Below are positions 42,990-51,925 of a DNA stretch of 64,000 nt, piece after piece. How positions within the stretch are numbered: position 1 is the stretch's first letter; each line of letters starts with the position of its first letter. This DNA comes from Streptomyces sp. CB02414 (GTDB lineage: Bacteria > Actinomycetota > Actinomycetes > Streptomycetales > Streptomycetaceae). The notes under the pieces are model-generated. The model was not told the DNA's origin. It worked only from the letters and a program-made list of their open reading frames with translations, and made no database searches. Location: NCBI RefSeq assembly GCF_001905385.1, contig NZ_LIPF01000002.1, forward strand, positions 958,971 to 1,022,970. The letters are read 5' to 3'. A program made the position numbers and the translations under genes.

Positions 42990-44341
42990 ACGCCGTCACC
43001 GCCCCGCGCGCCGCGGAGGCCGTCGCCCTCGTCGCCGAACGGCTCGCCGACCCCGCGCACGTGGCCGCCGTCGCCTCCCGCGACGACAACCGGGACCCGA
43101 TCTACGACGCCGTCATGTGGGGGCCGCTGACCCTCTCCAACGGCCTGCCCGGCACCGCCCTGCTCTACGGCGAACTGGCCCGCACCGACGAGGGCCGGCG
43201 GGCCACCGCGCACCGCCACCTCGCCGCCGCCGGCCGGGCGCTGAACTCCGCCCCCAGCCGGGGCCTGTTCTCGGGCCCCGCCGCACTGCTCGCCGCCGCG
43301 CAGACCTGCGCCGGCCCCGAGGGGCACTACGCCTCGCTGCGCCACCGGCTGGCCGCCTGGGTCGCCGACGACCAGACCGAGCGGCTGGCCGTCTTCCGCT
43401 CCCGGACCGGACCCGGCGTCGACTGGGGCGCGTACGACCTGATCAACGGCCTGTCGGGGACGACCCGGCTGCTGCTCGACGCGGCGGCCGACCCGGCGGA
43501 GGCCGGGCCCGGCGTCGAGACCGCCCTGACCGAGTCCCTCCACCACCTCGTCCGGCTCACCGCGCCGGTCACGGTCGACGGCCACGAGGTGCCCGGCTGG
43601 TGGGTGCCGGCCGAGCTCCAGCTCAGCGAGCGCGACCGGGCCGACTACCCGCGCGGCGACTTCAACCTCGGCATGGCCCACGGCATCACCGGCACCCTGG
43701 CGGTGCTCTGCTCTGCGTACACGGCGGGCCGCGAGGTGGAGGGCATGCGGGACGCCGTGCACCGCGTCGCCGACTGGCTGCTGGGCTGGACGCTGCACGA
43801 CGAGGCGGGACCGTACTGGCCCGCCCGCGCCGGCTTCGCCGACGAGGTGGCCGCCGACCGGCCGCCGCACCTGTTCACCCGCACCGCCTGGTGCTACGGC
43901 ACCCCCGGAGTGGCCGCCGCCCTGTTCCGGGCCGGGACCGTCCTGGACCGCCCCGAGTGGCGCACGGCCGCCGTCGAGGCGCTGCGGGCGGCGCTGCGGC
44001 GGGACGAGTCGCGGTGGGCCGTCGAGGGCGCCACCGTCTGCCACGGCTACGCCGGCCTGCTGCGCGTCGTGGCCCGCGTCGCCCACGCCGTCCCCGACGA
44101 AACCGACCTCGCGGACGGCGTCGCACGACTGACCGGCCGGGTCCTGGAACTGGCCGACGAACAGGCGCCGTTCGGCTTCCGCCACCTCATGCGCTTCCCG
44201 GCCGCCGCCCGCTCGCCGCACCCGCACCGGGCCGTGGACACCGCGGGCATGCTGGAGGGCGCGGCGGGGGTGGCGCTGGCGCTCCTGCCGGTCGACGACG
44301 CGGCGCCGCTGCCGTGGGACCGCACGCTCGGACTGGCCTGA
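42986..44341 (+). CDS. Lanthionine synthetase C family cyclase LanC
   Basis: A 451-residue zinc enzyme that adds Cys thiols to dehydro-residues to make lanthionine rings. Zinc ligands are in WCYGTPG (Cys) and VCHGYAG (Cys-His), and the active-site His in NLGMAHGITG. The repeating GLxG pattern of the alpha/alpha barrel is present (NGLPGTALLYGELA, NGLSGTTRLLLDAA). GTG 42986 overlaps the lanB stop. The core has five Cys, so up to five rings could form. Confidence 0.92.
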   Translation: MNAVTAPRAAEAVALVAERLADPAHVAAVASRDDNRDPIYDAVMWGPLTLSNGLPGTALLYGELARTDEGRRATAHRHLAAAGRALNSAPSRGLFSGPAALLAAAQTCAGPEGHYASLRHRLAAWVADDQTERLAVFRSRTGPGVDWGAYDLINGLSGTTRLLLDAAADPAEAGPGVETALTESLHHLVRLTAPVTVDGHEVPGWWVPAELQLSERDRADYPRGDFNLGMAHGITGTLAVLCSAYTAGREVEGMRDAVHRVADWLLGWTLHDEAGPYWPARAGFADEVAADRPPHLFTRTAWCYGTPGVAAALFRAGTVLDRPEWRTAAVEALRAALRRDESRWAVEGATVCHGYAGLLRVVARVAHAVPDETDLADGVARLTGRVLELADEQAPFGFRHLMRFPAAARSPHPHRAVDTAGMLEGAAGVALALLPVDDAAPLPWDRTLGLA

Positions 44342-44359
44342 ACCGTGGAGGGAACCCCC

Positions 44360-45340
44360 GTGCCGTCACCCGAACCACCAGCCGCACCCGTCATCCCCCT
44401 GCCCGGGGCCGTACCGCCGGCCTTCGAGCTGACCGACCTCGTGGTGCGCTACGGCAAGGTCCGGGCCGTCGACGGGGTGTCCGTCAGCTCCCCGCCGGGC
44501 CGGGTCACCGCGCTCCTCGGCCCCAACGGGGCCGGCAAGTCCTCCCTGCTCGGCGTGTTGTCCACGGCGTCGCGGCCGGACTCGGGCGACGTCCGCATCT
44601 TCGGGCACGACGTGCGCGAGGCCCCGATGGCCGCGCGCCGCCGCCTCGGGCTGGTCTTCCAGGAGCGGACCCTCGACAAGGAACTGTCCGTGGAGCGCAA
44701 CCTGTGGTTCCACGCACGGCTGTTCGGCATGAAACGGGCCGACGCCCGCTCCCGCATCGACCTGCTGCTGGACCTCTTCGAACTGACCGACCGCCGCCGC
44801 CAGCCGGTCGAGGAACTGTCCGGCGGCCTCTCCCGCCGGGTCGAGATCGCCCGCGCCCTGCTGCACCGCCCCGGCCTGATCATCCTCGACGAGCCCACCA
44901 ACGGCCTCGACCCCACCGCGCGGGCGGTGGTCTGGCGGGACCTGCTGCGGCTGCGGGACGAACTGGGCGTCACCGTCCTGTACTCGACGCACTACATGGA
45001 CGAGGCCGAGTACGCCGACGAGATCGTCATCCTCCAGCAGGGCCGCGTCGTCCGCCAGGGCAGCCTGGCCCGGCTCAAGAGCAGCCTGGACTCCTCCCGC
45101 ATCGTGGTCTCCTGCGCCGACGACGAGGCCGCCGCCCGGCAGCTGCGTGCCGCGGGCTTCGAGCCGCTGTCCGAGCCGGGCGGCGTCGCCGTCCACTGCG
45201 CCGACCCGGAGTCCCGGATCGCGGACGTGGTGCGGGCCCTCGACGTCAAGGGCCTCACCGTCGCCGTGCACCACCCGTCCATGAACGACGTCTACCTGGC
45301 GGCGGCCGGCCCCCGCGCCGAGAGGGTGAGCGCACCGTGA
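44360..45340 (+). CDS. ABC transporter ATPase, lanthipeptide exporter (LanT position, PspT/MibT-like)
   Basis: A 326-residue ATPase with Walker A LLGPNGAGKSSLLGVLS, signature ELSGGLSRRVEIARALL and Walker B LIILDEPTNGLDPTA. The C-terminal 90 residues form the DrrA-like extra domain. It lacks a peptidase C39 domain, so it does not cut the leader. GTG 44360 has GGAGGGAA 6 bases upstream; the in-frame GTG 44345 lies before it. It is coupled to the following permease by overlap. Confidence 0.88.
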   Translation: MPSPEPPAAPVIPLPGAVPPAFELTDLVVRYGKVRAVDGVSVSSPPGRVTALLGPNGAGKSSLLGVLSTASRPDSGDVRIFGHDVREAPMAARRRLGLVFQERTLDKELSVERNLWFHARLFGMKRADARSRIDLLLDLFELTDRRRQPVEELSGGLSRRVEIARALLHRPGLIILDEPTNGLDPTARAVVWRDLLRLRDELGVTVLYSTHYMDEAEYADEIVILQQGRVVRQGSLARLKSSLDSSRIVVSCADDEAAARQLRAAGFEPLSEPGGVAVHCADPESRIADVVRALDVKGLTVAVHHPSMNDVYLAAAGPRAERVSAP

Positions 45341-46140
45341 CCACGACCACCGTCGGCGCCCCGGCGCCGCTCGCCGCGGCCGACGGACGGCTGCGGGTCG
45401 CCCTGCGCGCCGTCGGCGTCATCGCCCACCGCGACCTGCTGCGCCAGTTCAAGCGCCCCGGCGTGCTGTTCAGCCAGGGCGTGCAGATCCTCTTCTTCGT
45501 CCTGGTCTACGCGGTCGGCTTCGACGGCATGATCGACTCCGTCGGCGACGTCCCGTTCAGCGCCTACGTGTTCCCCGGCATCATCGCCATCCAGGTCGTC
45601 TCGATCGGCGTCGCGTCCGGGCAGACGTACGCCTGGGACCGCGAGTACGGCGTGCTGCGCGAGCTGCTCGTCGCCCCGGTGCCGCGGATCTGCCTGCCGC
45701 TGGGCAAGGTCGTCGCCGGCGCGGGCATGGTGACCGCGCAGAGCGCGGTGATGCTCGCCTTCTCGCCGACGGTGGGGGTGCAGCTGACGCCGGGCCGGTT
45801 CGCCGCCGCGATGGGCTGCTACGCGCTGGCCGCCGTGGTGTTCAGCGTCATCGGCCTGTGCCTGGCCACCGTCATCAAACGGGTGCAGACCCTCCAGGCG
45901 ACCGTCCAGCTGGCCATGTTCCCCATGCTGTTCCTGTCCGGCTCGGTGTTCAGCGCACAGGACGCGCCGGGCTGGCTGTCCGCGATCATGCACATCAACC
46001 CCATGACGTACGCCGTCGACCTGGCCCGCCAGACACTGCTGGGCACCCCCGGCCTGCTGCCGTGGTGGGCGGACCTGGGCGCGCTGTGCGGCATCCTGGC
46101 GGCGGTCCTGGCCGTCCTGCGCCTGCGGAGCGGCCGGTGA
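45337..46140 (+). CDS. ABC-2 type permease, lanthipeptide exporter (PspU/MibU-like)
   Basis: A 267-residue DrrB-like permease with six helices (VLFSQGVQILFFVLVYAVGF, AYVFPGIIAIQVVSIGVASG, MVTAQSAVMLAFSPTVGV, MGCYALAAVVFSVIGLCLATV, LAMFPMLFLSGSVFSAQD, LGALCGILAAVLAVLRL). WDREYGVLRELLVAPVPR is the coupling loop. GTG 45337 overlaps the ATPase stop and its own stop overlaps the next start. Confidence 0.87.
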   Translation: MTTTTVGAPAPLAAADGRLRVALRAVGVIAHRDLLRQFKRPGVLFSQGVQILFFVLVYAVGFDGMIDSVGDVPFSAYVFPGIIAIQVVSIGVASGQTYAWDREYGVLRELLVAPVPRICLPLGKVVAGAGMVTAQSAVMLAFSPTVGVQLTPGRFAAAMGCYALAAVVFSVIGLCLATVIKRVQTLQATVQLAMFPMLFLSGSVFSAQDAPGWLSAIMHINPMTYAVDLARQTLLGTPGLLPWWADLGALCGILAAVLAVLRLRSGR

Positions 46141-47498
46141 GCACCACGCCGGCGACCTCGGCCCCGCCGTCACCCCCGCCCCCGCCCCCGCCCCCGTCCG
46201 ACGGCCCGTCGTGGCCGCCGCTCCCGGCACACGCCGCGACGGACGACGCGGACGCACCGCCGCCGGGCCGTGACCCGGCGCCGGACGCCGACGCGGCACC
46301 GGAGCGGGTACTGGCGGGCGCGCTGCGCTGGATCGACGCCAACCTGGAGTGGTTCCGCCCCCGGCGCTGGGAGGAGTACCTGCCCCCACGCCCCTTCCGC
46401 CCCGGCCCCCTGCTCGAACTCCTCGGCCTGCTCCGCGTCCTGGACCGCGAAGGCGTCCTCCCCCGGAACGCCGCGCTGCCGGGCCGCGCCCTCGACCTCG
46501 CCGCCGAGACCGCCGCGGACCCCGGATTCGAACGGTCGCTGCGCCGCGGGGACGCCTACTTCCCGTACCACCTGAACCTCGTCACGCTGCTGGAGCACCT
46601 GGGCCGCCCGCAGCCCGCGCTGCGGGCCCGCTGCGAGGCCCTGCTGGCCGCCGACGCGGGCGGCCACAGCCGCCCGTACAAGCCGGTGCTCAACCGCCTG
46701 GAGCTGCGCTACTTCCTGGACCGCGGCGGCGTCACCGCCCCGCCCTCCCTGCCCACGGTCGAGGCGCTGCTCCGGCAGAGCGTCGCCGCGCTCGACCCGG
46801 ACGTCCTGCAACTGACCGAGAGCGAGACGTACGCCCTCACGCACGCCGTGTTCTACGCGACCGACTTCGGCCGCCACCGCCTCGACCTCGGCACCCGGCC
46901 CCGGACCCGGCTGCGCGAGACGGTGCGCGTCCTGCTGGGCGTACACCTCGCCAGGGGCAGCCTGGACCTGCTCGCCGAGCTGCTGCTGTGCACGCGGGCC
47001 CTGGCCGAGGGTCCGGAGACCTCACCGGCCGAACGGGCGGGCTGGCACCTGCTGGCCCGCGCGGTACGCCCCGACGGCGCCGTGCCCAGCCCGGTGCACC
47101 GCCCGGAAGCCCTGGCCGCCCTGACCGGCGACAAGGCCGCCGCCTACCTCTTCGGCACCTGCTACCACACGACCACGGCCGCCGCGCTCGCCGCCGCCAC
47201 GCTCCGCCACCGCCCGCCGGACACCCTCCGCCCCGCTACCGGCACTCCCCCGCCACCGCGCGCGGACCCGGCGGCGATCCGCGCCTGGGCGCGCCGGGTG
47301 ACGGCACAGGCCGGCACCGCGCCGACGACCCTGCGCACGGCCTGGCGCGACCAGCTCGCCCCGCTGCTGACCCTCGCCGTCCAGGCCCGCGACCCACACG
47401 TCCTGTCCGAGCTCCTGACGGCCGCCGAGTCCCTGGGCACCACCGCCCACTCCCCGGCCCGCGAGGCGGCGGCGCTGCTGGCCACCTGGGCCGACTGA
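46137..47498 (+). CDS. DUF6895-type protein of unknown function, last gene of the lan operon (PspV/MibV position)
   Basis: A 453-residue soluble protein, with no signal peptide or TM helix. The first 60 residues are Pro/Ser/Ala-rich and disordered. The rest is all-helical, with WIDANLEWFRPRRWEEYLPPRPFRPGPLLELLGLLRVL, YFPYHLNLVTLLEHLGRP, TYALTHAVFYATDFGRHRLDLG and GTCYHTTTAAALAAATL. These resemble the DUF6895 family seen in several RiPP clusters. GTG 46137 overlaps the permease stop. It may assist maturation; no catalytic motif is evident. Confidence 0.68.
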   Translation: MSTTPATSAPPSPPPPPPPPSDGPSWPPLPAHAATDDADAPPPGRDPAPDADAAPERVLAGALRWIDANLEWFRPRRWEEYLPPRPFRPGPLLELLGLLRVLDREGVLPRNAALPGRALDLAAETAADPGFERSLRRGDAYFPYHLNLVTLLEHLGRPQPALRARCEALLAADAGGHSRPYKPVLNRLELRYFLDRGGVTAPPSLPTVEALLRQSVAALDPDVLQLTESETYALTHAVFYATDFGRHRLDLGTRPRTRLRETVRVLLGVHLARGSLDLLAELLLCTRALAEGPETSPAERAGWHLLARAVRPDGAVPSPVHRPEALAALTGDKAAAYLFGTCYHTTTAAALAAATLRHRPPDTLRPATGTPPPPRADPAAIRAWARRVTAQAGTAPTTLRTAWRDQLAPLLTLAVQARDPHVLSELLTAAESLGTTAHSPAREAAALLATWAD

Positions 47499-47508
47499 AC
47501 CAAAAAAG

Positions 47509-47538
47509 GGCGGGGCGCCCGCCAAGGAGCGCCCCGCC
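47509..47538. terminator. Convergent terminator between lan operon and hemD
   Basis: GGCGGGGCGC (47509-47518) pairs with GCGCCCCGCC (47529-47538) around a 10-base loop. The AAAAAA just before it gives a U-run on the reverse strand, so it mainly ends the hem operon message; it also closes the lan operon. Confidence 0.8.
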
Positions 47539-47553
47539 TCACCTCACGTCACC

Positions 47554-49251
47554 TCACGTGGAGGACCGCCGCCTCCGCGCCCCCGGCCGACGCTCGCTCG
47601 GCCGGGTCACCGGGTCGCCGGCCTCCACGGCCGCCGCGCGGCGGCGCGCGCCGAAGTCGGCCAGGGCCTCCGCCAGCTTGGTGACGGACGGCTCCGGGGA
47701 CATGACGTCGACCCGCAGCCCGTGCTCCTCGGCCGTCTTGGCGGTCGCCGGACCGATGCAGGCGATCACCGTCACGTTGTGCGGCTTGCCCGCGATGCCC
47801 ACCAGGTTGCGGACCGTGGACGACGAGGTGAAGAGCACCGCGTCGAAGCCGCCGCCCTTGATGGCCTCCCGGGTGGTGGCCGGGGGCGGCGAGGCGCGCA
47901 CCGTGCGGTAGGCGGTGACGTCGTCGACCTCCCAGCCCAGCTCGATCAGACCGGCGACCAGGGTCTCCGTGGCGATGTCGGCGCGGGGCAGGAAGACGCG
48001 GTCGATCGGGTCGAAGACCGGGTCGTAGGGCGGCCAGTCCTCCAGGAGGCCCGCCGCCGACTGCTCGCCGCTCGGGACCAGGTCCGGCTTCACGCCGAAG
48101 GCGATGAGCGCCTTCGCGGTCTGCTCGCCGACCGCCGCGACCTTGATGCCCGCGAAGGCACGGGCGTCCAGGCCGTACTCCTCGAACTTCTCCCGGACCG
48201 CCTTCACCGCGTTGACCGACGTGAACGCGATCCACTCGTAGCGGCCCGTCACCAGGCCCTTGACCGCCCGCTCCATCTGCTGCGGGGTGCGCGGCGGTTC
48301 GACGGCGATGGTCGGGACCTCGCTGGGGACGGCCCCGTAGGACCGCAGCTGGTCGGAGAGCGACGCCGCCTGCTCCTTCGTACGCGGCACGAGCACCTTC
48401 CAGCCGAACAGCGGCTTGGACTCGAACCACGACAGCTGGTCGCGCCGGGCGGACGCGGAACGCTCGCCGACCACGGCTATCACCGGGCGGCCACCGTCCG
48501 GCGACGGCAGCACCTTGGCCTGCTTCAGGGTCTGGGCGACCGTGCCGAGCGTGGCGGACCAGGTCCGCTGGCGGGTCGTCGTACCGGCGATCGTCACCGT
48601 CAGCGGGGTGTCCGGCTTGCGGCCCGCCGACACCAGCTCACCGGCGGCCGCGGCCACCGAGTCGAGCGTCGTCGAGACCACGACCGTCCCGTCGGAGGCG
48701 CCCACCTCCGTCCAGCACCGCGCCGACGCCGTACGGGCGTCCACGAACCGCACGTCGGCACCCTCGGCGTCGCGCAGCGGCACACCGGCGTACGCGGGCA
48801 CGCCGACGGCGTTCGCGATGCCGGGGACGACCTCGAAGGGCACCCCGGCCGCGGCGCACGCCAGCATCTCCTCGGCGGCGTACGCGTCCAGCCCGGGGTC
48901 CCCGGTCACCGCACGCACGACCCGCCTGCCGCCCCGCGCGGCCTCCATGACAAGATGTGCGGCATCCCGCACAGCGGGGACACCAGAGGTCGTTGACGTG
49001 CCGTCAACTACCTTCAACTGGGGCGCGCCTGTGCCCGGATCCGACGGATCGGCGTCCGTGTGCACTTCCGACACGCCCTGCCTCGCATGCGTGCGTACGA
49101 CGTCGAGCACCTCGTGCTCGGCGACGAGGACGTCCGCGTGCGCCAGCGCCTCCACGGCGCGCAGAGTCAGCAGTCCCGGATCTCCGGGTCCGGCACCGAG
49201 GAAGGTGACGTGCCCTTGTTCCGGACCGGCGGGAAAGGTGGTGGGGCTCAA
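47554..49251 (-). CDS. hemD: Uroporphyrinogen-III C-methyltransferase / uroporphyrinogen-III synthase fusion
   Basis: A 565-residue two-domain enzyme. Residues 1-240 are the SUMT domain (FLGAGPGDPGLLTLRAVEAL, VTGDPGLDAYAAEEML, VVPGIANAVGVPAYAGVPL). Residues about 280-540 are HemD, which closes hydroxymethylbilane to uroporphyrinogen III (LVPRTKEQAASLSDQLRSYGA, WIAFTSVNAVKAVREKFEEYG, AVGEQTAKAL, DAVLFTSSSTVRNLV). The start is TTG 49251, overlapping the hemC stop. The fusion sends precursor toward both haem and sirohaem or cobalamin. Confidence 0.92.
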   Translation of the reverse strand: MSPTTFPAGPEQGHVTFLGAGPGDPGLLTLRAVEALAHADVLVAEHEVLDVVRTHARQGVSEVHTDADPSDPGTGAPQLKVVDGTSTTSGVPAVRDAAHLVMEAARGGRRVVRAVTGDPGLDAYAAEEMLACAAAGVPFEVVPGIANAVGVPAYAGVPLRDAEGADVRFVDARTASARCWTEVGASDGTVVVSTTLDSVAAAAGELVSAGRKPDTPLTVTIAGTTTRQRTWSATLGTVAQTLKQAKVLPSPDGGRPVIAVVGERSASARRDQLSWFESKPLFGWKVLVPRTKEQAASLSDQLRSYGAVPSEVPTIAVEPPRTPQQMERAVKGLVTGRYEWIAFTSVNAVKAVREKFEEYGLDARAFAGIKVAAVGEQTAKALIAFGVKPDLVPSGEQSAAGLLEDWPPYDPVFDPIDRVFLPRADIATETLVAGLIELGWEVDDVTAYRTVRASPPPATTREAIKGGGFDAVLFTSSSTVRNLVGIAGKPHNVTVIACIGPATAKTAEEHGLRVDVMSPEPSVTKLAEALADFGARRRAAAVEAGDPVTRPSERRPGARRRRSST

Positions 49252-50207
49252 TGTGCTCGCTCCCCCATCAGACCGGCCGCGCCCTGGGCGAGCATCTCGG
49301 TGGCGAGTTCGCGACCGAGTGCCATAGCCGCCTCGTGCGTTTCAGGCACGGGACCGGTGGTGGACAGCTGCACCAGCGTCGAGCCGTCGGTCGTGCCGAC
49401 GACGCCGCGCAGGCGCATTTCCTTGACAGTCTGCCCGTCGGCCAGAAGGTCGGCCAGCGCCCCCACGGGTGCGCTGCAGCCGGCCTCCAGGGCGGCGAGC
49501 AGTGACCGCTCGGCCGTTACGGCGGCCCGCGTGAACGGGTCGTCGAGCTCGGCGAGCGCGGCGATCAGGTCCGCGTTGTCCGCGGGGCACTCGATCGCCA
49601 GGGCCCCCTGGCCGGGGGCGGGCAGAACCGTGTCGACCGACAGGAAGTCGGTCACCTCGTCGATGCGGCCCACCCGGTTCATCCCGGCGGCGGCCAGCAC
49701 GACCGCGTCGAGCTCACCGCTGCGGACGTATCCGATGCGGGTGTCGACGTTGCCCCGGATCGGGACCGTCTCGATCTCCATGCCGTGGGTGCGGGCGTAC
49801 GCGTTCAGCTGCGCCATGCGGCGCGGCGCGCCCGTCCCTATGCGGGCGCCGCGCGGCAGGTCGGTCAGCTTGCGCGCGTCCCGGGCGACGACCACGTCCC
49901 GCGGGTCCTCGCGCTCCGGGATCGCGGCCACCACCAGGCCCTCGTGCTGCGCCGTGGGGAGGTCCTTCAGCGAGTGAACCGCGAAGTCCACCTCGCCCCG
50001 CAGCAGCGCCTCGCGCAGCGCGGCGACGAACACGCCCGTGCCGCCGATCTGCGCCAGGTGCTCGCGCGACACGTCCCCGTACGTGGTGATCTCGACCAGC
50101 TCAACGGGCCGACCGGTCACCTGGCTCACGGCGTCCGCCACCTGCCCGGACTGGGCCATGGCGAGCTTGCTCCGCCTGGTCCCCAGCCTCAGTGCCTTCT
50201 CAGTCAT
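49248..50207 (-). CDS. hemC: Hydroxymethylbilane synthase (porphobilinogen deaminase)
   Basis: A 319-residue enzyme that joins four porphobilinogens. RLGTRRSKLAMAQ opens the protein, catalytic Asp is in EVDFAVHSLKDLPT, Arg-rich IGTGAPRRMAQL follows, and the dipyrromethane-cofactor Cys is in ALEAGCSAPVGA (about 240). Overlaps with hemA and hemD by four bases each show a tightly coupled operon. Confidence 0.94.
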   Translation of the reverse strand: MTEKALRLGTRRSKLAMAQSGQVADAVSQVTGRPVELVEITTYGDVSREHLAQIGGTGVFVAALREALLRGEVDFAVHSLKDLPTAQHEGLVVAAIPEREDPRDVVVARDARKLTDLPRGARIGTGAPRRMAQLNAYARTHGMEIETVPIRGNVDTRIGYVRSGELDAVVLAAAGMNRVGRIDEVTDFLSVDTVLPAPGQGALAIECPADNADLIAALAELDDPFTRAAVTAERSLLAALEAGCSAPVGALADLLADGQTVKEMRLRGVVGTTDGSTLVQLSTTGPVPETHEAAMALGRELATEMLAQGAAGLMGERAH

Positions 50208-51925
50208 GCCGGCCCTCGGTTCTTCTCAGTGGTGCTGTCTTCGGCGCGGGAGACGGAGGCCACCGTCTCCTGGTCGAGGTCGAACAGGGTGCGCAGCGCG
50301 TCCGCGTACCCGGCGCCGCCGGGCTCGGCGGCGAGCTGCTTGACCCGCACCGTCGGCGCGTGCAGCAGCTTGTCGACCACACGCTTGACGGTCTGGGTGA
50401 TCTCGGCGCGGTGCTTGTCGTCGAGCCCCGGCAGCCGCCCCTCCAGGCGGGCGATCTCGCCGGACACGACGTCGGCGGCCATGCTGCGCAGCGCGACGAC
50501 GGTCGGCGTGATGTGCGCGGCCCGCTGGGCGGCGCCGAACGCGGCGACCTCGTCGGCGACGATCCGGCGCACCATGTCGACGTCGGCCGCCATGGGCGCG
50601 TCCGCGGAGGCGTCGGCGAGCGACTCGATGTCCACCAGCCGCACCCCGGCCAGCCGGTGCACGGCGGCGTCGATGTCGCGCGGCATCGCGAGGTCGAGGA
50701 GGAAGAGCACGGGCTGCGGGCGCGGCACCTCGGCGACCGGCTCGGGGCGGCGGCGCTCGGGGATGCGGCCGACGCGCGTCGCCGTCGCGGCGAGCGCCGT
50801 GATCAGCTCGGCGTCCGCCTCGGCGCCCGGCCGCCCGGTCTCGCGCGGCCGGTCCACCGTCGTACCGCTCGCGGCCCAGGCCCCGTGCTGCTCCAGCGTC
50901 GCCGCGTCCATGCCGGCCACGGCGGCCTCGCCCATGACGGAGAAGCCGGACGGGACGGCGGACAGGTCCAGCGGGCAGTTCTCGTCGCCGCCGGCGGCCT
51001 GCAGAGGCGTTTCGGCTGCCTCGCGCACGGCCGCTTCGTGTACGGCGCTGTCCACGGCCGGCGCTTCCGCGGCGGGCGCGCCGGTGCGGCCCTCCACCGT
51101 CGCCGACACGGCGTCCGCCGTGAGGACCAGCCCGGTCGCGCCGGTGCAGGAGACGGCCACGTCGGCACGTGTCAGCTCGGCCGGCACCGCGTCCATCGGT
51201 ACCGCGCGGGCCAGCACGTCCGTGTCGTCGCCCTCGGCAAGGATCTGTGCGAGCCGCTCGGCCCGCTCGAAGGTGCGGTTGGCGACCACGATCTCGGCGA
51301 CCCCGGCCCGCGCCAGCGTCGCGGCGGCCAGCGAGGACATCGAACCGGCACCGATCACCAGGGCCTTCTTGCCCTCGGCCCACGTCTGGACGTCGGCTCC
51401 CGCGGCCAGCTGCTCCAGGCCGAAGGTGACCAGGGACTGCCCGGCGCGGTCGATGCCGGTCTCCGAGTGGGCCCGCTTGCCGACCCGGAGCGCCTGCTGG
51501 AACAGGTCGTTCAGGAGCCGTCCGGCGGTGTGCAGGTCCTGGGCGCGGGCCAGGGAGTCCTTTATCTGGCCGAGGATCTGGCCCTCGCCCACCACCATCG
51601 AGTCGAGCCCGCAGGCCACCGAGAAGAGGTGGTGGACGGCCCGGTCCTCGTAGTGCACGTAGAGATAAGGAGTGAGCTCCTCCAGGCCGACCCCGCTGTG
51701 CTGGGCGAGCAGCGTGGACAGCTCGGCGACACCGGCGTGGAACTTGTCCACGTCGGCGTAGAGCTCGATGCGGTTGCAGGTGGCCAGCACCGCGGCCTCG
51801 GCGGCCGGTTCGGCGGCGACCGTGTCCTGGAGCAGCTTGAGCTGCGCGTCCGCGTTCAGGGACGCCCGCTCCAGCACGCTGACCGGCGCGCTGCGGTGGC
51901 TGAGTCCGACGACGAGGAGGCTCAT
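50204..51925 (-). CDS. hemA: Glutamyl-tRNA reductase
   Basis: A 573-residue enzyme of the C5 pathway that makes glutamate-1-semialdehyde from Glu-tRNA with NADPH. Nucleophilic Cys is in LATCNRIELYA (about 50), followed by GQILGQIKDSL and NADPH site VIGAGSMSSLAAATL. An Ala/Glu-rich insertion of about 110 residues interrupts the NADPH domain (roughly 295-400), making it longer than the usual 420-460; Streptomyces HemA proteins share this. It probably belongs to the Rex regulon, since rex precedes it with a 4-base overlap. Confidence 0.93.
   Translation of the reverse strand: MSLLVVGLSHRSAPVSVLERASLNADAQLKLLQDTVAAEPAAEAAVLATCNRIELYADVDKFHAGVAELSTLLAQHSGVGLEELTPYLYVHYEDRAVHHLFSVACGLDSMVVGEGQILGQIKDSLARAQDLHTAGRLLNDLFQQALRVGKRAHSETGIDRAGQSLVTFGLEQLAAGADVQTWAEGKKALVIGAGSMSSLAAATLARAGVAEIVVANRTFERAERLAQILAEGDDTDVLARAVPMDAVPAELTRADVAVSCTGATGLVLTADAVSATVEGRTGAPAAEAPAVDSAVHEAAVREAAETPLQAAGGDENCPLDLSAVPSGFSVMGEAAVAGMDAATLEQHGAWAASGTTVDRPRETGRPGAEADAELITALAATATRVGRIPERRRPEPVAEVPRPQPVLFLLDLAMPRDIDAAVHRLAGVRLVDIESLADASADAPMAADVDMVRRIVADEVAAFGAAQRAAHITPTVVALRSMAADVVSGEIARLEGRLPGLDDKHRAEITQTVKRVVDKLLHAPTVRVKQLAAEPGGAGYADALRTLFDLDQETVASVSRAEDSTTEKNRGPA

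Noticed and set aside
39355..44341. Thiopeptide or microbisporicin assignment for the cluster
   Set aside because: LanB is full length rather than split, a LanC cyclase is present, and there is no YcaO, halogenase, P450 or decarboxylase gene.
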